A DNA stretch of 64,000 nt from Mycolicibacterium fortuitum subsp. fortuitum (GTDB lineage Bacteria > Actinomycetota > Actinomycetes > Mycobacteriales > Mycobacteriaceae): positions 3,348,001 through 3,412,000 of the forward strand of contig NZ_AP025518.1 of assembly GCF_022179545.1 (NCBI RefSeq), given 5' to 3'. A program made the position numbers and the translations under genes. Each line of letters begins with the position of its first letter. Position 1 is the first letter of the stretch. This document shows positions 18,398 to 26,505 of this stretch, piece after piece. Below the pieces are notes generated by a model. It did no database searches. It was not told the DNA's origin and saw nothing but the letters and a program-made list of their open reading frames with translations.

Positions 18398-19135
18398 TCA
18401 GAGCTTGTGCGGAACGTCGTTGACGAGACCGCCGTCCATGACGAACTCGGCACCGGTGGCGTAGCGGGATTCATCGCTGGCCAGGAACACCACGAAGCTG
18501 GAGACCTCATCGGGTTGACCCGACCGCCCCAGCGGAATGGACAGCATGTCCTCGGGGAAATGTTCGGTCATCGGGGTCCGGATGAATCCGGGGTGGATCG
18601 AGTTGACCCGGATCTGCTTGGGCCCCAGCTCCAGCGCCGCGGATTTGGTCAGACCGCGCACCGCCCACTTGGAGGCGACATAGGGGTGCACCATGGCCGC
18701 ACCGCGCAGTCCCTCGATGGACGAGACATTGATGATCGAGCCGCCGCCCGCGGCTTTCATCGCCTTGACGCATGCCTGCATCCCGAGGAAGGTGCCGGTC
18801 AGGTTGACGTCGATCACCTTCTGCCACTGAGCCATGTCGAACTTGCCGATCTGCCCCAGCGCTACGATGCCGGCGTTGTTCACCAGCACGTTGAGCAGGC
18901 CGAACTCCGAGGTGGCGGTTTCCACCGCGGCGTTCCACTGGTCTTCCTGGGTGACGTCGAGATGCACATAGCGCGCGGAATCCCCGAGTTCGGCGGCCAG
19001 TGTCTTGCCCTCCTCATCGAGGATGTCACCGATCACCACCTTGCCGCCCTCGGCGATCAGTGCCCGCGCATGCTCGGCGCCCATACCCCGCGCACCGCCA
19101 CTGATGAGTGCCACTTTTCCGTCAACCCGTCCCAT
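18398..19135 (-). CDS. SDR family oxidoreductase, 3-alpha,20-beta-hydroxysteroid dehydrogenase-like
   Basis: 245 residues, classical short-chain dehydrogenase: NAD(P)-binding GGARGMG at residues 12-18, NNAG motif (VLVNNAGIVALG), Ser in INVSSIEGLRG and YxxxK in HPYVASKWAVRGLTKS. It closely resembles the mycobacterial Rv2002 (FabG3) type, which shows 3-alpha,20-beta-hydroxysteroid dehydrogenase activity. ATG 19135 gives the standard SDR N-terminus. A perfect KstR-type box lies 32 bp upstream and is shared with the divergent DapB-like gene, which supports a steroid-related role. Confidence 0.9.
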   Translation of the reverse strand: MGRVDGKVALISGGARGMGAEHARALIAEGGKVVIGDILDEEGKTLAAELGDSARYVHLDVTQEDQWNAAVETATSEFGLLNVLVNNAGIVALGQIGKFDMAQWQKVIDVNLTGTFLGMQACVKAMKAAGGGSIINVSSIEGLRGAAMVHPYVASKWAVRGLTKSAALELGPKQIRVNSIHPGFIRTPMTEHFPEDMLSIPLGRSGQPDEVSSFVVFLASDESRYATGAEFVMDGGLVNDVPHKL

Positions 19136-19167
19136 GTCGGGTGAGGCTACCGTCTGCGGGCCTGAAT

Positions 19168-19181
19168 TAGAACCTGTTCCA
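19168..19181. promoter_or_regulatory. KstR-type operator (SDR / DapB-like divergon)
   Basis: TAGAACCTGTTCCA is a perfect match to the KstR pattern TnnAACnnGTTnnA, the operator of the TetR-family repressor of cholesterol catabolism. It lies between two divergent starts (19135 minus, 19237 plus), so one site could control both. Confidence 0.7.
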
Positions 19182-19236
19182 ATTTCGATGCGGGATCGGC
19201 ATACTGCGATCAGACCGAACACCTGAGGAGACCTGT

Positions 19237-20313
19237 ATGGCCATTCGCGTGGCGATCGTCGGCACCGGAAACTGCGGCCGGTTGGCCCTGATCCAGCTCA
19301 TCGACGACCCCCGCTTCGAACTCGTCGCGGTGGGCACCTCGACCGAGTCGAAGGTCGGCCTGGACTCCGGCGAACTGGCCGGGCGGGGCGGCGTCACCGG
19401 CGTCACCGCCACGCTGGGCATCGATGCCGCGATCGCCGCCAAACCGGACTGCCTGGTGTACTGCGCGATGGGTGACACCCGCCCCGTGGAAGCCACCCGC
19501 GATGTGATGGCCGCACTGGCCGCCGGGATCAATGTGGTCGGCTCGGCCCCGGGCGGCCTGCAATTCCCCTGGGGCGCCATGCCGGAGAAGGCCATCGCAC
19601 GGGTGGAAGAAGCTGCTCAGGCGGGTAATTCAAGCGTGTTCATCACCGGTGTCGATCCCGGCTTCGCCACCGACCTGGTGCCGTTCGCGATCGCCGGTAC
19701 CTGCCAGCGCATCGATCAGATCAAGACCATGGAGATCGCCGACTACGCCACCTATGACGGCACCGAGGTGATGTCGATCGTCATGGGATTCGGCAATCCG
19801 ATCGACCAGCCCGGAATGTTGTTTCTCCCCGGAATCCTCAGCGCCGCTTGGGGGACCGCGATCCGGATGCTCGCCGCCGGCCTTGGCGTCGAAGTCGAAG
19901 ACATCACCGAGCACTACGAGTTGGAGCCCGCGCCCGAGGACATCGAGACCGCGACCGGCGTCATCGCCAAGGGCACGGTGGCGGCGATGCGCTTCCAGAT
20001 CAACGGCATGGTCGGCGGCAAGCCGGTGATCGTCGTCGAACACGTCACCCGGGTGCGTGCGGACCTGCGGCCGGATTGGGCGCAACCGGCCCAGCCCGGC
20101 GGCTCCTACCGCGTCGAGATCACCGGCGAGCCGTCGTATGTCGTGGACATCTGCCCGACCAGCGATCGAGGTGACCACAACCACGCCGCGATCGTGGCGG
20201 CGGCCGGACGCATCGTGAACGCCATCCCCGATGTGGTGGCGGCCGAGCCCGGGATCCGCACCACCCTGGACATGCCGCTCGTCACGGGCAAGGGCCTCTG
20301 CAAGCTGGGCTAG
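19237..20313 (+). CDS. DapB-like NAD(P)-dependent dehydrogenase
   Basis: 358 residues with an N-terminal Rossmann fold (VAIVGTGNCGRLALIQLI) of the dihydrodipicolinate reductase / 2,4-diaminopentanoate dehydrogenase-like group. Mycobacteria encode several such proteins annotated only as conserved hypothetical or dihydrodipicolinate reductase N-terminal domain proteins. It is too divergent to be DapB itself (lysine pathway). GAGGAGACC sits before ATG 19237. Divergent from a steroid-dehydrogenase-like SDR with a shared KstR-type box, so an oxidoreductase role in lipid or sterol metabolism is plausible; substrate unknown. Confidence 0.85.
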   Translation: MAIRVAIVGTGNCGRLALIQLIDDPRFELVAVGTSTESKVGLDSGELAGRGGVTGVTATLGIDAAIAAKPDCLVYCAMGDTRPVEATRDVMAALAAGINVVGSAPGGLQFPWGAMPEKAIARVEEAAQAGNSSVFITGVDPGFATDLVPFAIAGTCQRIDQIKTMEIADYATYDGTEVMSIVMGFGNPIDQPGMLFLPGILSAAWGTAIRMLAAGLGVEVEDITEHYELEPAPEDIETATGVIAKGTVAAMRFQINGMVGGKPVIVVEHVTRVRADLRPDWAQPAQPGGSYRVEITGEPSYVVDICPTSDRGDHNHAAIVAAAGRIVNAIPDVVAAEPGIRTTLDMPLVTGKGLCKLG

Positions 20314-21074
20314 GCGCCGGGACGGAGCCGGCGGTCGCCGCGGCGCCGGCCACCCGGGCGTGGGACCGTGAGCACCGGCCAGTCCGCGTCGGTGGCGGCC
20401 GCGGCCAAGCCCGGGCGCGGGTTCACCGGCCGCGGGCGGCCGACCAAGCGCATCAGTGCGCCGTCCTCGGGGCCGTCCGCGTAGAAATAGCTGTGGGCCA
20501 GATCGACCTGCTCTGCTCGGCAAAAGGCTTGCACCGCATCGGCTTTGCGGGCCCCCCAGATGATCGGTTCGACGATCCCGCCGGTGAGCCGGCCCTGGTC
20601 GTCGGTCAGGAAGTGATTGCACAGCACGTGGTCGATCCCCAGGTGCCGCGCGACCGGCTCAGCGTGGATGGTCAGGGCCGAGGAGCTCATCACGACGGTG
20701 TGGCCGCGGTCCTGGTGACGGCGCACCACGTCGCGCATGTGCGGGTAGACCCGCTGGTTGATGCGGCTCTGGAACAGGTACTCCCCCAGCTCGTCGAGCT
20801 CGAGCAGCGATTCGCCGCGGAGGTATCCGGCCGCCCGGACCAACAGCCGCTCGAACGGCATCCGGCCGATCCGGTACCGGACCGACGCTTCGACGATTCC
20901 GAGGATCTCACCGACCGCGGCCTGCCTCCGCCGGATGCGGTGACCGGCGTGCGCGGTCGCGGTGAATCCGTCCACCAACGTCCCGTCGAGGTCGAAGAAG
21001 GCCCCGACCTGCGCCCCGCCCGGACCGTCGCCGATCTCCTCGAGTGACTCGGGTGGCGACAGCGTGCGGCCCAT
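20310..21074 (-). CDS. HAD-superfamily IB hydrolase
   Basis: About 254 residues from ATG 21074. HAD motif I FFDLDGTLVDG (nucleophile Asp and acid Asp), motif II Ser in VVMSSSALTIHAEP, Lys in WGARKADAVQAF and motif IV YADGPEDGALM are all present. The helical cap between motifs I and II fits the SerB-like IB subclass, phosphatases of small phosphomonoesters; in mycobacteria related domains are often found with acyltransferases. Its stop overlaps the DapB-like stop by 4 bp. The C-terminus is Arg/Gly-rich. Substrate unknown. Confidence 0.88.
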   Translation of the reverse strand: MGRTLSPPESLEEIGDGPGGAQVGAFFDLDGTLVDGFTATAHAGHRIRRRQAAVGEILGIVEASVRYRIGRMPFERLLVRAAGYLRGESLLELDELGEYLFQSRINQRVYPHMRDVVRRHQDRGHTVVMSSSALTIHAEPVARHLGIDHVLCNHFLTDDQGRLTGGIVEPIIWGARKADAVQAFCRAEQVDLAHSYFYADGPEDGALMRLVGRPRPVNPRPGLAAAATDADWPVLTVPRPGGRRRGDRRLRPGA

Positions 21075-21130
21075 CGGCCTAGTACACCAAGTCCCCACGA
21101 CAATCGGCCAGTCGAGGCTAGAAATGGGGG

Positions 21131-21496
21131 ATGCACCCAACGGCGCATCCCATCGCGATCAACGACATCGCAGCTGTCATCGCCACCGATCGGTTCGAGG
21201 ACTCGAGGGCCTGGTACGCCCGCCTCCTGGGGCGCGAACCCGATCTGCAACCTGTTCCAGGCGTCGCGGAATGGCAGCTGACCGCGACCGCCTGGCTACA
21301 GGTCGTCACCGACGCCGCCGGCGCGGGACGCACTGCCGTCCGCTTCGGCGTCGACGACATCGAAGACACTGCCGCCCGGCTGCACAGCTACGGCGTGCGG
21401 ACCGGAGACCCGCAGGTCATCGCCGACATGGTGGCCGTCATCGATGTCTCCGATCCCGACGGCAATGAAGTTTCATTCGTCGCCGAGCTCCGATGA
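21131..21496 (+). CDS. VOC family (glyoxalase-like) protein
   Basis: 121 residues with a vicinal-oxygen-chelate fold: INDIAAVIATDRFEDSRAWYARLLG, TAVRFGVDDIEDTAARL and the C-terminal DPDGNEVSFV motif. These proteins bind a metal or a drug in a paired beta-alpha fold and include glyoxalases, dioxygenases and resistance proteins. Divergent from the HAD gene by 56 bp. TAGAAA at 21119-21124 sits 7 bases before the ATG, suggesting a leaderless transcript. Substrate unknown. Confidence 0.88.
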   Translation: MHPTAHPIAINDIAAVIATDRFEDSRAWYARLLGREPDLQPVPGVAEWQLTATAWLQVVTDAAGAGRTAVRFGVDDIEDTAARLHSYGVRTGDPQVIADMVAVIDVSDPDGNEVSFVAELR

Positions 21497-21540
21497 ATCT
21501 TTCGGGCCGTACCCCAAATCGCCCCGACGTGGTACTAAAC

Positions 21541-21554
21541 TAGAACACGTTTCA
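21541..21554. promoter_or_regulatory. KstR-type operator before nitronate monooxygenase
   Basis: TAGAACACGTTTCA fits TnnAACnnGTTnnA perfectly and lies 63 bp upstream of ATG 21618, in the promoter region of the nitronate monooxygenase-like gene. Confidence 0.7.
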
Positions 21555-21617
21555 CTTCTGTCCGGGCCGGACCGGCCGAGGACCCCCGAACCGCACCGTC
21601 ACATCAAGGAGCTCCGA

Positions 21618-22748
21618 ATGCACACCGCACTCTGCGACGAACTCGGGATCGACGTCCCGATCTTCGCCTTCACCCACTGTCGCGATGTCGTGGTCGCGGT
21701 CAGCAAGGCCGGCGGCTTCGGCGTGCTCGGCGCCGTGGGATTCAGCCCCGAACAGCTCGAGATCGAGCTCAACTGGATCGACGAGCACATCGGTGACCAC
21801 CCCTACGGCGTCGACATCGTGATCCCGAACAAGTACGAGGGCATGGACGCCAACATGTCCGCCGACGAGCTCAAGGGCATGCTGCAGTCGCTGGTCCCCC
21901 AGGAGCATCTGGACTTCGCCAAGAAGATCCTCGCCGACCACGGCGTGCCGGTCGACCACAGCGACGACGACGCCCTGCAACTGCTGGGCTGGACCGAGGC
22001 CACCGCCACGCCCCAGGTCGAGATCGCGCTGAAGCATCCCAAGATGACACTGATCGCCAACGCCCTGGGCACCCCGCCGAAAGACATGATCGACCGCATC
22101 CACGCCGAGGGACGCAAGGTCGCGGCGCTGTGCGGTTCGCCGTCACAGGCCCGCAAGCACGCCGACGCGGGCGTCGACATCATCATCGCCCAGGGCGGTG
22201 AGGCCGGCGGTCACAGCGGCGAGATCGGTTCGATCGTGCTCTGGCCTCAGGTGGTCAAGGAAGTGGCCCCGGTCCCGGTCCTGGCGGCCGGCGGTATCGG
22301 CAGCGGCCAGCAGATCGCCGCGGCTCTGGCGCTCGGCGCTCAGGGTGCCTGGACCGGATCGCAGTGGGTGATGGTCGAGGAGAGCGAGCACACCGAGCAG
22401 CAGCACGCCGCCTACGCCAAGGCCACCAGCAAGGACACCGTGCGCAGCCGTTCGTTCACCGGCAAGCCGGCGCGCATGCTCCGCAACGACTGGACCGAGG
22501 CCTGGGAGAACCCGGACAACCCGAAGCCGCTCGGCATGCCGTTGCAGTACATGGTCTCCGGCATGGCTGTGGCCGCAACGCACAAGTACCCCAACGAGAG
22601 CGTCGACGTCGCGTTCAACCCGGTGGGCCAGGTCGTCGGTCAATTCAAGAAGGTCGAGAAGACCTCGGCGGTGATCGAGCGCTGGGTGCAGGAGTACCTG
22701 GAGGCGACGGGCACCCTGAACTCCCTCAATGAGGCCGCCGGCGTCTGA
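21618..22748 (+). CDS. Nitronate monooxygenase (2-nitropropane dioxygenase-like) flavoprotein
   Basis: 376 residues, FMN-dependent TIM-barrel. Hallmarks are the N-terminal ELGIDVPIFAFTH, GGFGVLGAVGF, the FMN phosphate-binding region IIIAQGGEAGGHSGEIGSI, LAAGGIGSGQQIAAALALGA and a GAWTGSQWVM segment. Typical members oxidise alkyl nitronates, but mycobacterial paralogues include enoyl-reductase-like and steroid-pathway flavoproteins, so the true substrate may not be a nitronate. AAGGAG lies 7 bases before ATG 21618. A KstR-type box lies in its promoter, linking it to lipid or sterol catabolism. Confidence 0.88.
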   Translation: MHTALCDELGIDVPIFAFTHCRDVVVAVSKAGGFGVLGAVGFSPEQLEIELNWIDEHIGDHPYGVDIVIPNKYEGMDANMSADELKGMLQSLVPQEHLDFAKKILADHGVPVDHSDDDALQLLGWTEATATPQVEIALKHPKMTLIANALGTPPKDMIDRIHAEGRKVAALCGSPSQARKHADAGVDIIIAQGGEAGGHSGEIGSIVLWPQVVKEVAPVPVLAAGGIGSGQQIAAALALGAQGAWTGSQWVMVEESEHTEQQHAAYAKATSKDTVRSRSFTGKPARMLRNDWTEAWENPDNPKPLGMPLQYMVSGMAVAATHKYPNESVDVAFNPVGQVVGQFKKVEKTSAVIERWVQEYLEATGTLNSLNEAAGV

Positions 22749-22771
22749 TCGGCCCTCGACAGCTGACGCGC

Positions 22772-22818
22772 TTACGCCGCGGATCGTGGCCACCATGTGG
22801 CTGCAATCCGCGGCGTAA
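22772..22818. terminator. Long nested hairpin between NMO and TetR genes
   Basis: A perfect 13-bp inverted repeat (TTACGCCGCGGAT at 22772-22784, ATCCGCGGCGTAA at 22806-22818) encloses a 21-base loop that itself folds as GCCAC-CAT-GTGGC. It starts 23 bases after the nitronate monooxygenase stop. No U-run follows. A terminator is the simplest reading; the nested symmetry would also fit an intergenic repeat element. Confidence 0.5.
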
Positions 22819-22875
22819 CTGCTGCTGAGGCCTGTGATCAATTTCGATCAGCGGATAGGCCTCGCGTCCGCCGGT

Positions 22876-22895
22876 TATGTATGGTTACATACATA
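22876..22895. promoter_or_regulatory. TetR operator (autoregulatory)
   Basis: TATGTATGGTTACATACATA is a perfect inverted repeat with 8-bp arms and a 4-bp centre, ending 21 bp before the TetR ATG at 22917. An A/T-rich dyad over the promoter of a TetR gene is the classic autoregulatory operator. Confidence 0.75.
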
Positions 22896-22916
22896 GAATC
22901 GGCGAAAGGGCTTCGG

Positions 22917-23486
22917 ATGACCGGTCCTCGTGAACGCATGGTCGCTTCGGCCGCTCTACTGATCCGGGAGCGTGGCGCGCACCCCACCGCCATTGCCGAC
23001 GTACTGGCCCACAGCGGCGCACCGCGCGGCTCGGCCTACCACTACTTTCCCGGTGGTCGTACCCAACTCCTCTGCGAGGCAATCGATTACGCGAGCGACC
23101 AGGTCGCAGCGCGGATCGACCGAGCGGACAGCACTACGGCGTTGCTGGACTCGATGGTCGCCGGGTTTCGTAAACAACTGGCCGCCACCGATTTCCGCGC
23201 AGGCTGCCCGATCGTCGCGGTCGCCGTCGAGGCCGGCGACCCGGCGGACACCGAGTCCGCTCCACTCGACCGCGCCGGCGCGGCGTTCACCCGCTGGACC
23301 GGGCAGATCGTCCACCGGCTGCGGAGCGACGGCGTGCCCGCCGATCGGGCAGAGGAACTCGCGACGCTGATCATGTCGGCGATCGAGGGGGCCGTGGTGA
23401 TGGCGCGGGCGACGCGTGACGTCAAACCACTCGAGCACATCCACCGTCAACTTCGCGCACTCCTGCCGGAAGGAACCCCGTCATGA
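22917..23486 (+). CDS. TetR-family transcriptional regulator
   Basis: 189 residues. The N-terminal helix-turn-helix domain (MTGPRERMVASAALLIRERG, then TAIADVLAHSGAPRGSAYHYFPGGRTQLLCEAI) is typical of the YxAR/LmrA-QacR-like TetR subgroup; the C-terminal helical domain contains FRAGCPIVAVAVEAGD, a motif common in that subgroup. ATG 22917 follows a 20-bp palindrome that is its likely operator. The stop overlaps the next start as ATGA, so regulator and molybdopterin oxidoreductase are translated together and probably controlled together. Inducer unknown. Confidence 0.92.
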   Translation: MTGPRERMVASAALLIRERGAHPTAIADVLAHSGAPRGSAYHYFPGGRTQLLCEAIDYASDQVAARIDRADSTTALLDSMVAGFRKQLAATDFRAGCPIVAVAVEAGDPADTESAPLDRAGAAFTRWTGQIVHRLRSDGVPADRAEELATLIMSAIEGAVVMARATRDVKPLEHIHRQLRALLPEGTPS

Positions 23487-25732
23487 CCGCAGATCAGTGG
23501 CATCCCACCGCATGCATCCTGTGTGAGTGCAACTGCGGCATCGTCGTGCAGACCGAAGGCCGCGCCATCACCAAGATCCGTGGCGACAAGGAGCACCCGG
23601 CGTCGGCGGGCTACACCTGCAACAAGGCACTGCGTCTGGACCACTACCAGAGCAACACCCACCGGCTCACCTCGCCGCTGCGGCGCAAGCCCGACGGCAG
23701 TTACGAGGAGATCGATTGGGACACCGCGATTTCCGAGATCGCCGAACGCTTCATGACCGTCAGGGACAGCCATGGCGGCGACAAGATCTTCTACTACGGC
23801 GGAGGCGGCCAGGGCAACCACCTGGGCGGCGCGTACAGCGGTGCGTTCCTCAAGGCGATCGGCTCGCGGTATCGGTCGAATGCCTTGGCGCAGGAGAAGA
23901 CCGGTGAGGCGTGGGTCGACGCGCACCTCTACGGTGGCCACACCCGCGGTGAGTTCGAGCACGCCGAGGTGTCAGTGTTCGTGGGCAAGAACCCGTGGAT
24001 GTCGCAGAGCTTCCCGCGCGCCCGCGTCGTCCTCAACGAGATCGCCAAAGATCCCGGCCGCGCGATGATCGTGGTCGACCCGGTCGTCACCGACACCGCC
24101 AAGCTCGCCGACTTCCATCTGCGGGTGCGGCCGGGTACCGACGCGTGGTGCCTGGCGGCGATGGCCGCGGTGCTGGTCCAGGAAGAACTGTGCGACGAAG
24201 ATTTTCTGGCCGCACATGTCAATGGAGTCGGACCTGTCCGCGACGTGCTCCGCCAGGTGCCGGTCAGCGACTACGCGGCACGGTGCGGGGTCGACGAAAC
24301 CCTGCTGCGCCGAGCCGTTCGCCGCATCGCGGCGGCCGACAGCGTGGCCGTGTTCGAGGACCTCGGTATCCAGCAGGCCCCCAACAGCACGCTGTGCTCC
24401 TACCTCAACAAGATGCTGTGGATTCTCACCGGGAACTTCGCCAAACGCGGTGGCCAGCACCTACATTCGTCTTTCGCGCCCCTGTTCGGTTCGGGCGGGG
24501 TGGGACGCAGCCCCGTCACCGGCTCACCGGTGATCGGCGGGCTGGTGCCGTCGAACGCGGTGCCGCAGGAGATCCTCACCGATCACCCCGACCGCTTCCG
24601 CGCGATGATCGTCGAGAGCAGCAATCCGGCGCATTCGATCGCCGATTCGGTGGCGGTCCGGACCGCACTCGAATCGCTCGAGCTTCTGGTGGTCATCGAT
24701 GTCGCGATGACGGAAACCGCACGGCTGGCTCACTACGTGCTACCTGCCGCCAACCAATTCGAGAAACCCGAGGCGACGTTCTTCAACCTTGAGTTCCCAC
24801 ACAACAGCTTCCATCTGCGCCACCCGCTGTTCGACCCGCTGCCCGGAACTCTGCCCGAGCCGGAGATCTGGGCTCGGCTGGTCCGCGCCATCGGTGCGGT
24901 CGACGATGCCGAGCTCGATCCGCTGCGACGCGCCGCGCGCGAGGGCCTGGACGCCTATGCGGCGGCATTTCTCGCCGCCGTCGGCGCCAACCCCGGGCTG
25001 GGCCGGGTGCTGCCGTACGTGCTCTACGAAACACTGGGACCCGTGCTGCCCGACGGCCTGGCCGGGGCGGCCGCCCTGTGGGGGCTGGCGCAGAAGACGG
25101 CGATGACCTATCCCGATGCCGTGCGTCGCGCCGGCCATGCCGACGGCAACGCCCTGTTCGAGGCCATTCTGGCGGGCCGGTCCGGATTGACGTTCACCGT
25201 CCACGAGTACCCGGACGATTTCTCGTTGATCAGCCACCCAGACCACAAGATAGCGCTGGACATGCCGGAGATGCTCGACGCGGTCCGTGCGTTGCCGGCC
25301 ATGCCGTCGGCGTTGACTTCCGAGGAGTTCCCGATGGTGCTCTCGGCGGGCGAACGTCGCGCGTACACCGCCAACGACATCATTCGCGACCCCACGTGGC
25401 GCAAGCGCGACACCCAGGGCGCCCTGCGGATCAGTGTCGATGACGCCGGGGCGATCGGTCTACACGACGGAGACCGGGCCAGGCTCACCACCGCGGCCGG
25501 AAGCGCGGAGGTGACGGTCGAAATCACCGACACGATGCTGCCCGGTCACATTTCGCTGCCGAACGGCTTCGGCCTCGACTACACCGACAGCGCGGGCCGG
25601 TCGATTGTGCCCGGGGTCGCCCCGAACGAGCTCACCTCGTCACAATGGCGCGACGAATACGCGGGCACACCATGGCACAAGCACGTGCCGGCCCGTGTTG
25701 ATCGGATTCCGGTCGAGAGCCTGCCGGCCTGA
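23483..25732 (+). CDS. Molybdopterin-dependent oxidoreductase (formate dehydrogenase/nitrate reductase-like)
   Basis: 749 residues of the DMSO reductase superfamily. A [4Fe-4S] cluster motif opens the chain (CILCECNCG, with a fourth Cys in GYTCNKALR). The Mo-bis-MGD domains follow (YYGGGGQGNHLGGAYSGAFL, SVFVGKNPWMSQSFPRA, VFEDLGIQQAPNSTLCSYLNK), and a C-terminal dinucleotide-binding barrel contains LHDGDRARLTTAAG and LPNGFGLDY. It resembles the Rv0197-type mycobacterial oxidoreductases of unknown substrate. ATG 23483 overlaps the TetR stop. No membrane or small electron-transfer subunit lies next to it, so its redox partner is unknown. Confidence 0.9.
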   Translation: MTADQWHPTACILCECNCGIVVQTEGRAITKIRGDKEHPASAGYTCNKALRLDHYQSNTHRLTSPLRRKPDGSYEEIDWDTAISEIAERFMTVRDSHGGDKIFYYGGGGQGNHLGGAYSGAFLKAIGSRYRSNALAQEKTGEAWVDAHLYGGHTRGEFEHAEVSVFVGKNPWMSQSFPRARVVLNEIAKDPGRAMIVVDPVVTDTAKLADFHLRVRPGTDAWCLAAMAAVLVQEELCDEDFLAAHVNGVGPVRDVLRQVPVSDYAARCGVDETLLRRAVRRIAAADSVAVFEDLGIQQAPNSTLCSYLNKMLWILTGNFAKRGGQHLHSSFAPLFGSGGVGRSPVTGSPVIGGLVPSNAVPQEILTDHPDRFRAMIVESSNPAHSIADSVAVRTALESLELLVVIDVAMTETARLAHYVLPAANQFEKPEATFFNLEFPHNSFHLRHPLFDPLPGTLPEPEIWARLVRAIGAVDDAELDPLRRAAREGLDAYAAAFLAAVGANPGLGRVLPYVLYETLGPVLPDGLAGAAALWGLAQKTAMTYPDAVRRAGHADGNALFEAILAGRSGLTFTVHEYPDDFSLISHPDHKIALDMPEMLDAVRALPAMPSALTSEEFPMVLSAGERRAYTANDIIRDPTWRKRDTQGALRISVDDAGAIGLHDGDRARLTTAAGSAEVTVEITDTMLPGHISLPNGFGLDYTDSAGRSIVPGVAPNELTSSQWRDEYAGTPWHKHVPARVDRIPVESLPA

Positions 25733-25741
25733 TCCGCGCGC

Positions 25742-26296
25742 TCAGGGCGCCGGCGCGGCCGGAGCAGGCGCAGGAGCCGGAGCCGCAGCCAGTGGACCGC
25801 CCGGGGCGACCGGCGTCGGCGCTCCCGGCGGCATCGGCGCTTCCGGAGCGCCCGGCGAGATGGGGACGTTCGGCCCGGGTGCCTGGTTCGGGACGGGCGT
25901 GTTCATGCCACGTTGCGCGATCCCGAGGATCAGGGCTTCCTTACCGCTGATCTCCTGGTTCTGCACGGCATGCCACAGATCCTTCAGATAGCTCAAGTTG
26001 GGTGTTTCGGTCCCCTGCCCCGTCGGATCCATGGTCGATCCCGGCGGCAGCGCCTCGGGGCTCGCCAAATGAGGCGTGCCCACGGTGGGTCCGGACGCCG
26101 GGACGCCCGGCTCGGCGGCACTGGCCTGAGGCGCCTGAGCCGTCTGAGCGGGCGGCGCGGGTGCCGGTCCCGGAGCAGGTGGCACCGCCGGCGTGGCCGG
26201 CTCGGCAACCGCTGCCGCGGCGACCGACAGCGCCACGACAGGGCCTGCCGCACAGCACGCCAGTGCGCACGCAAACCTTCGGATGTCGACTCTCAT
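25742..26296 (-). CDS. Secreted Pro/Ala-rich protein
   Basis: 184 residues. A signal peptide (MRVDIRRFACALACCAAGPV and a hydrophobic run ending AVAEPATPA) is followed by a Pro/Ala-rich stretch. A short conserved-looking core, NLSYLKDLWHAVQNQEISGK then EALILGIAQRGMNTPVP (about residues 98-135), precedes a Pro/Gly/Ala tail. The core is the only part with defined secondary structure. Such Pro-rich exported proteins are common in the mycobacterial envelope. It is convergent with the molybdopterin gene. No function assigned. Confidence 0.8.
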   Translation of the reverse strand: MRVDIRRFACALACCAAGPVVALSVAAAAVAEPATPAVPPAPGPAPAPPAQTAQAPQASAAEPGVPASGPTVGTPHLASPEALPPGSTMDPTGQGTETPNLSYLKDLWHAVQNQEISGKEALILGIAQRGMNTPVPNQAPGPNVPISPGAPEAPMPPGAPTPVAPGGPLAAAPAPAPAPAAPAP

Positions 26297-26383
26297 CGGG
26301 GTTGCCCTCTCGCTGTTACTCCAGGGACGAATGGTACCGCCGAGTGCATCGTTGCGCTCGTCGAGACGTTACAGGCTGCGGAT

Positions 26384-26397
26384 CGAAACACGTTCCA
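26384..26397. promoter_or_regulatory. KstR-like operator (one mismatch) before CYP125 paralogue
   Basis: CGAAACACGTTCCA differs from TnnAACnnGTTnnA only at the first base. It lies 108 bp upstream of the P450 ATG (26506) and 87 bp upstream of the divergent secreted-protein start. The steroid-oxidising identity of the P450 raises its plausibility. Confidence 0.5.
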
Positions 26398-26505
26398 ATA
26401 AGCAACCAGGTGGCAGTTTCCGGAACCCGCCTCGACGTGCCCCACCTGTGGTGTAGCAATGGCTTTACGCCACTACACAACGTCGTCGCGAGGAGCGTCC
26501 ACGCC

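Noticed and set aside
21246..21259. Perfect KstR pattern match (TGCAACCTGTTCCA)
   Set aside because: It lies inside the VOC coding region, 115 bp into the gene, so it is likely a chance match and was not counted as a promoter site.
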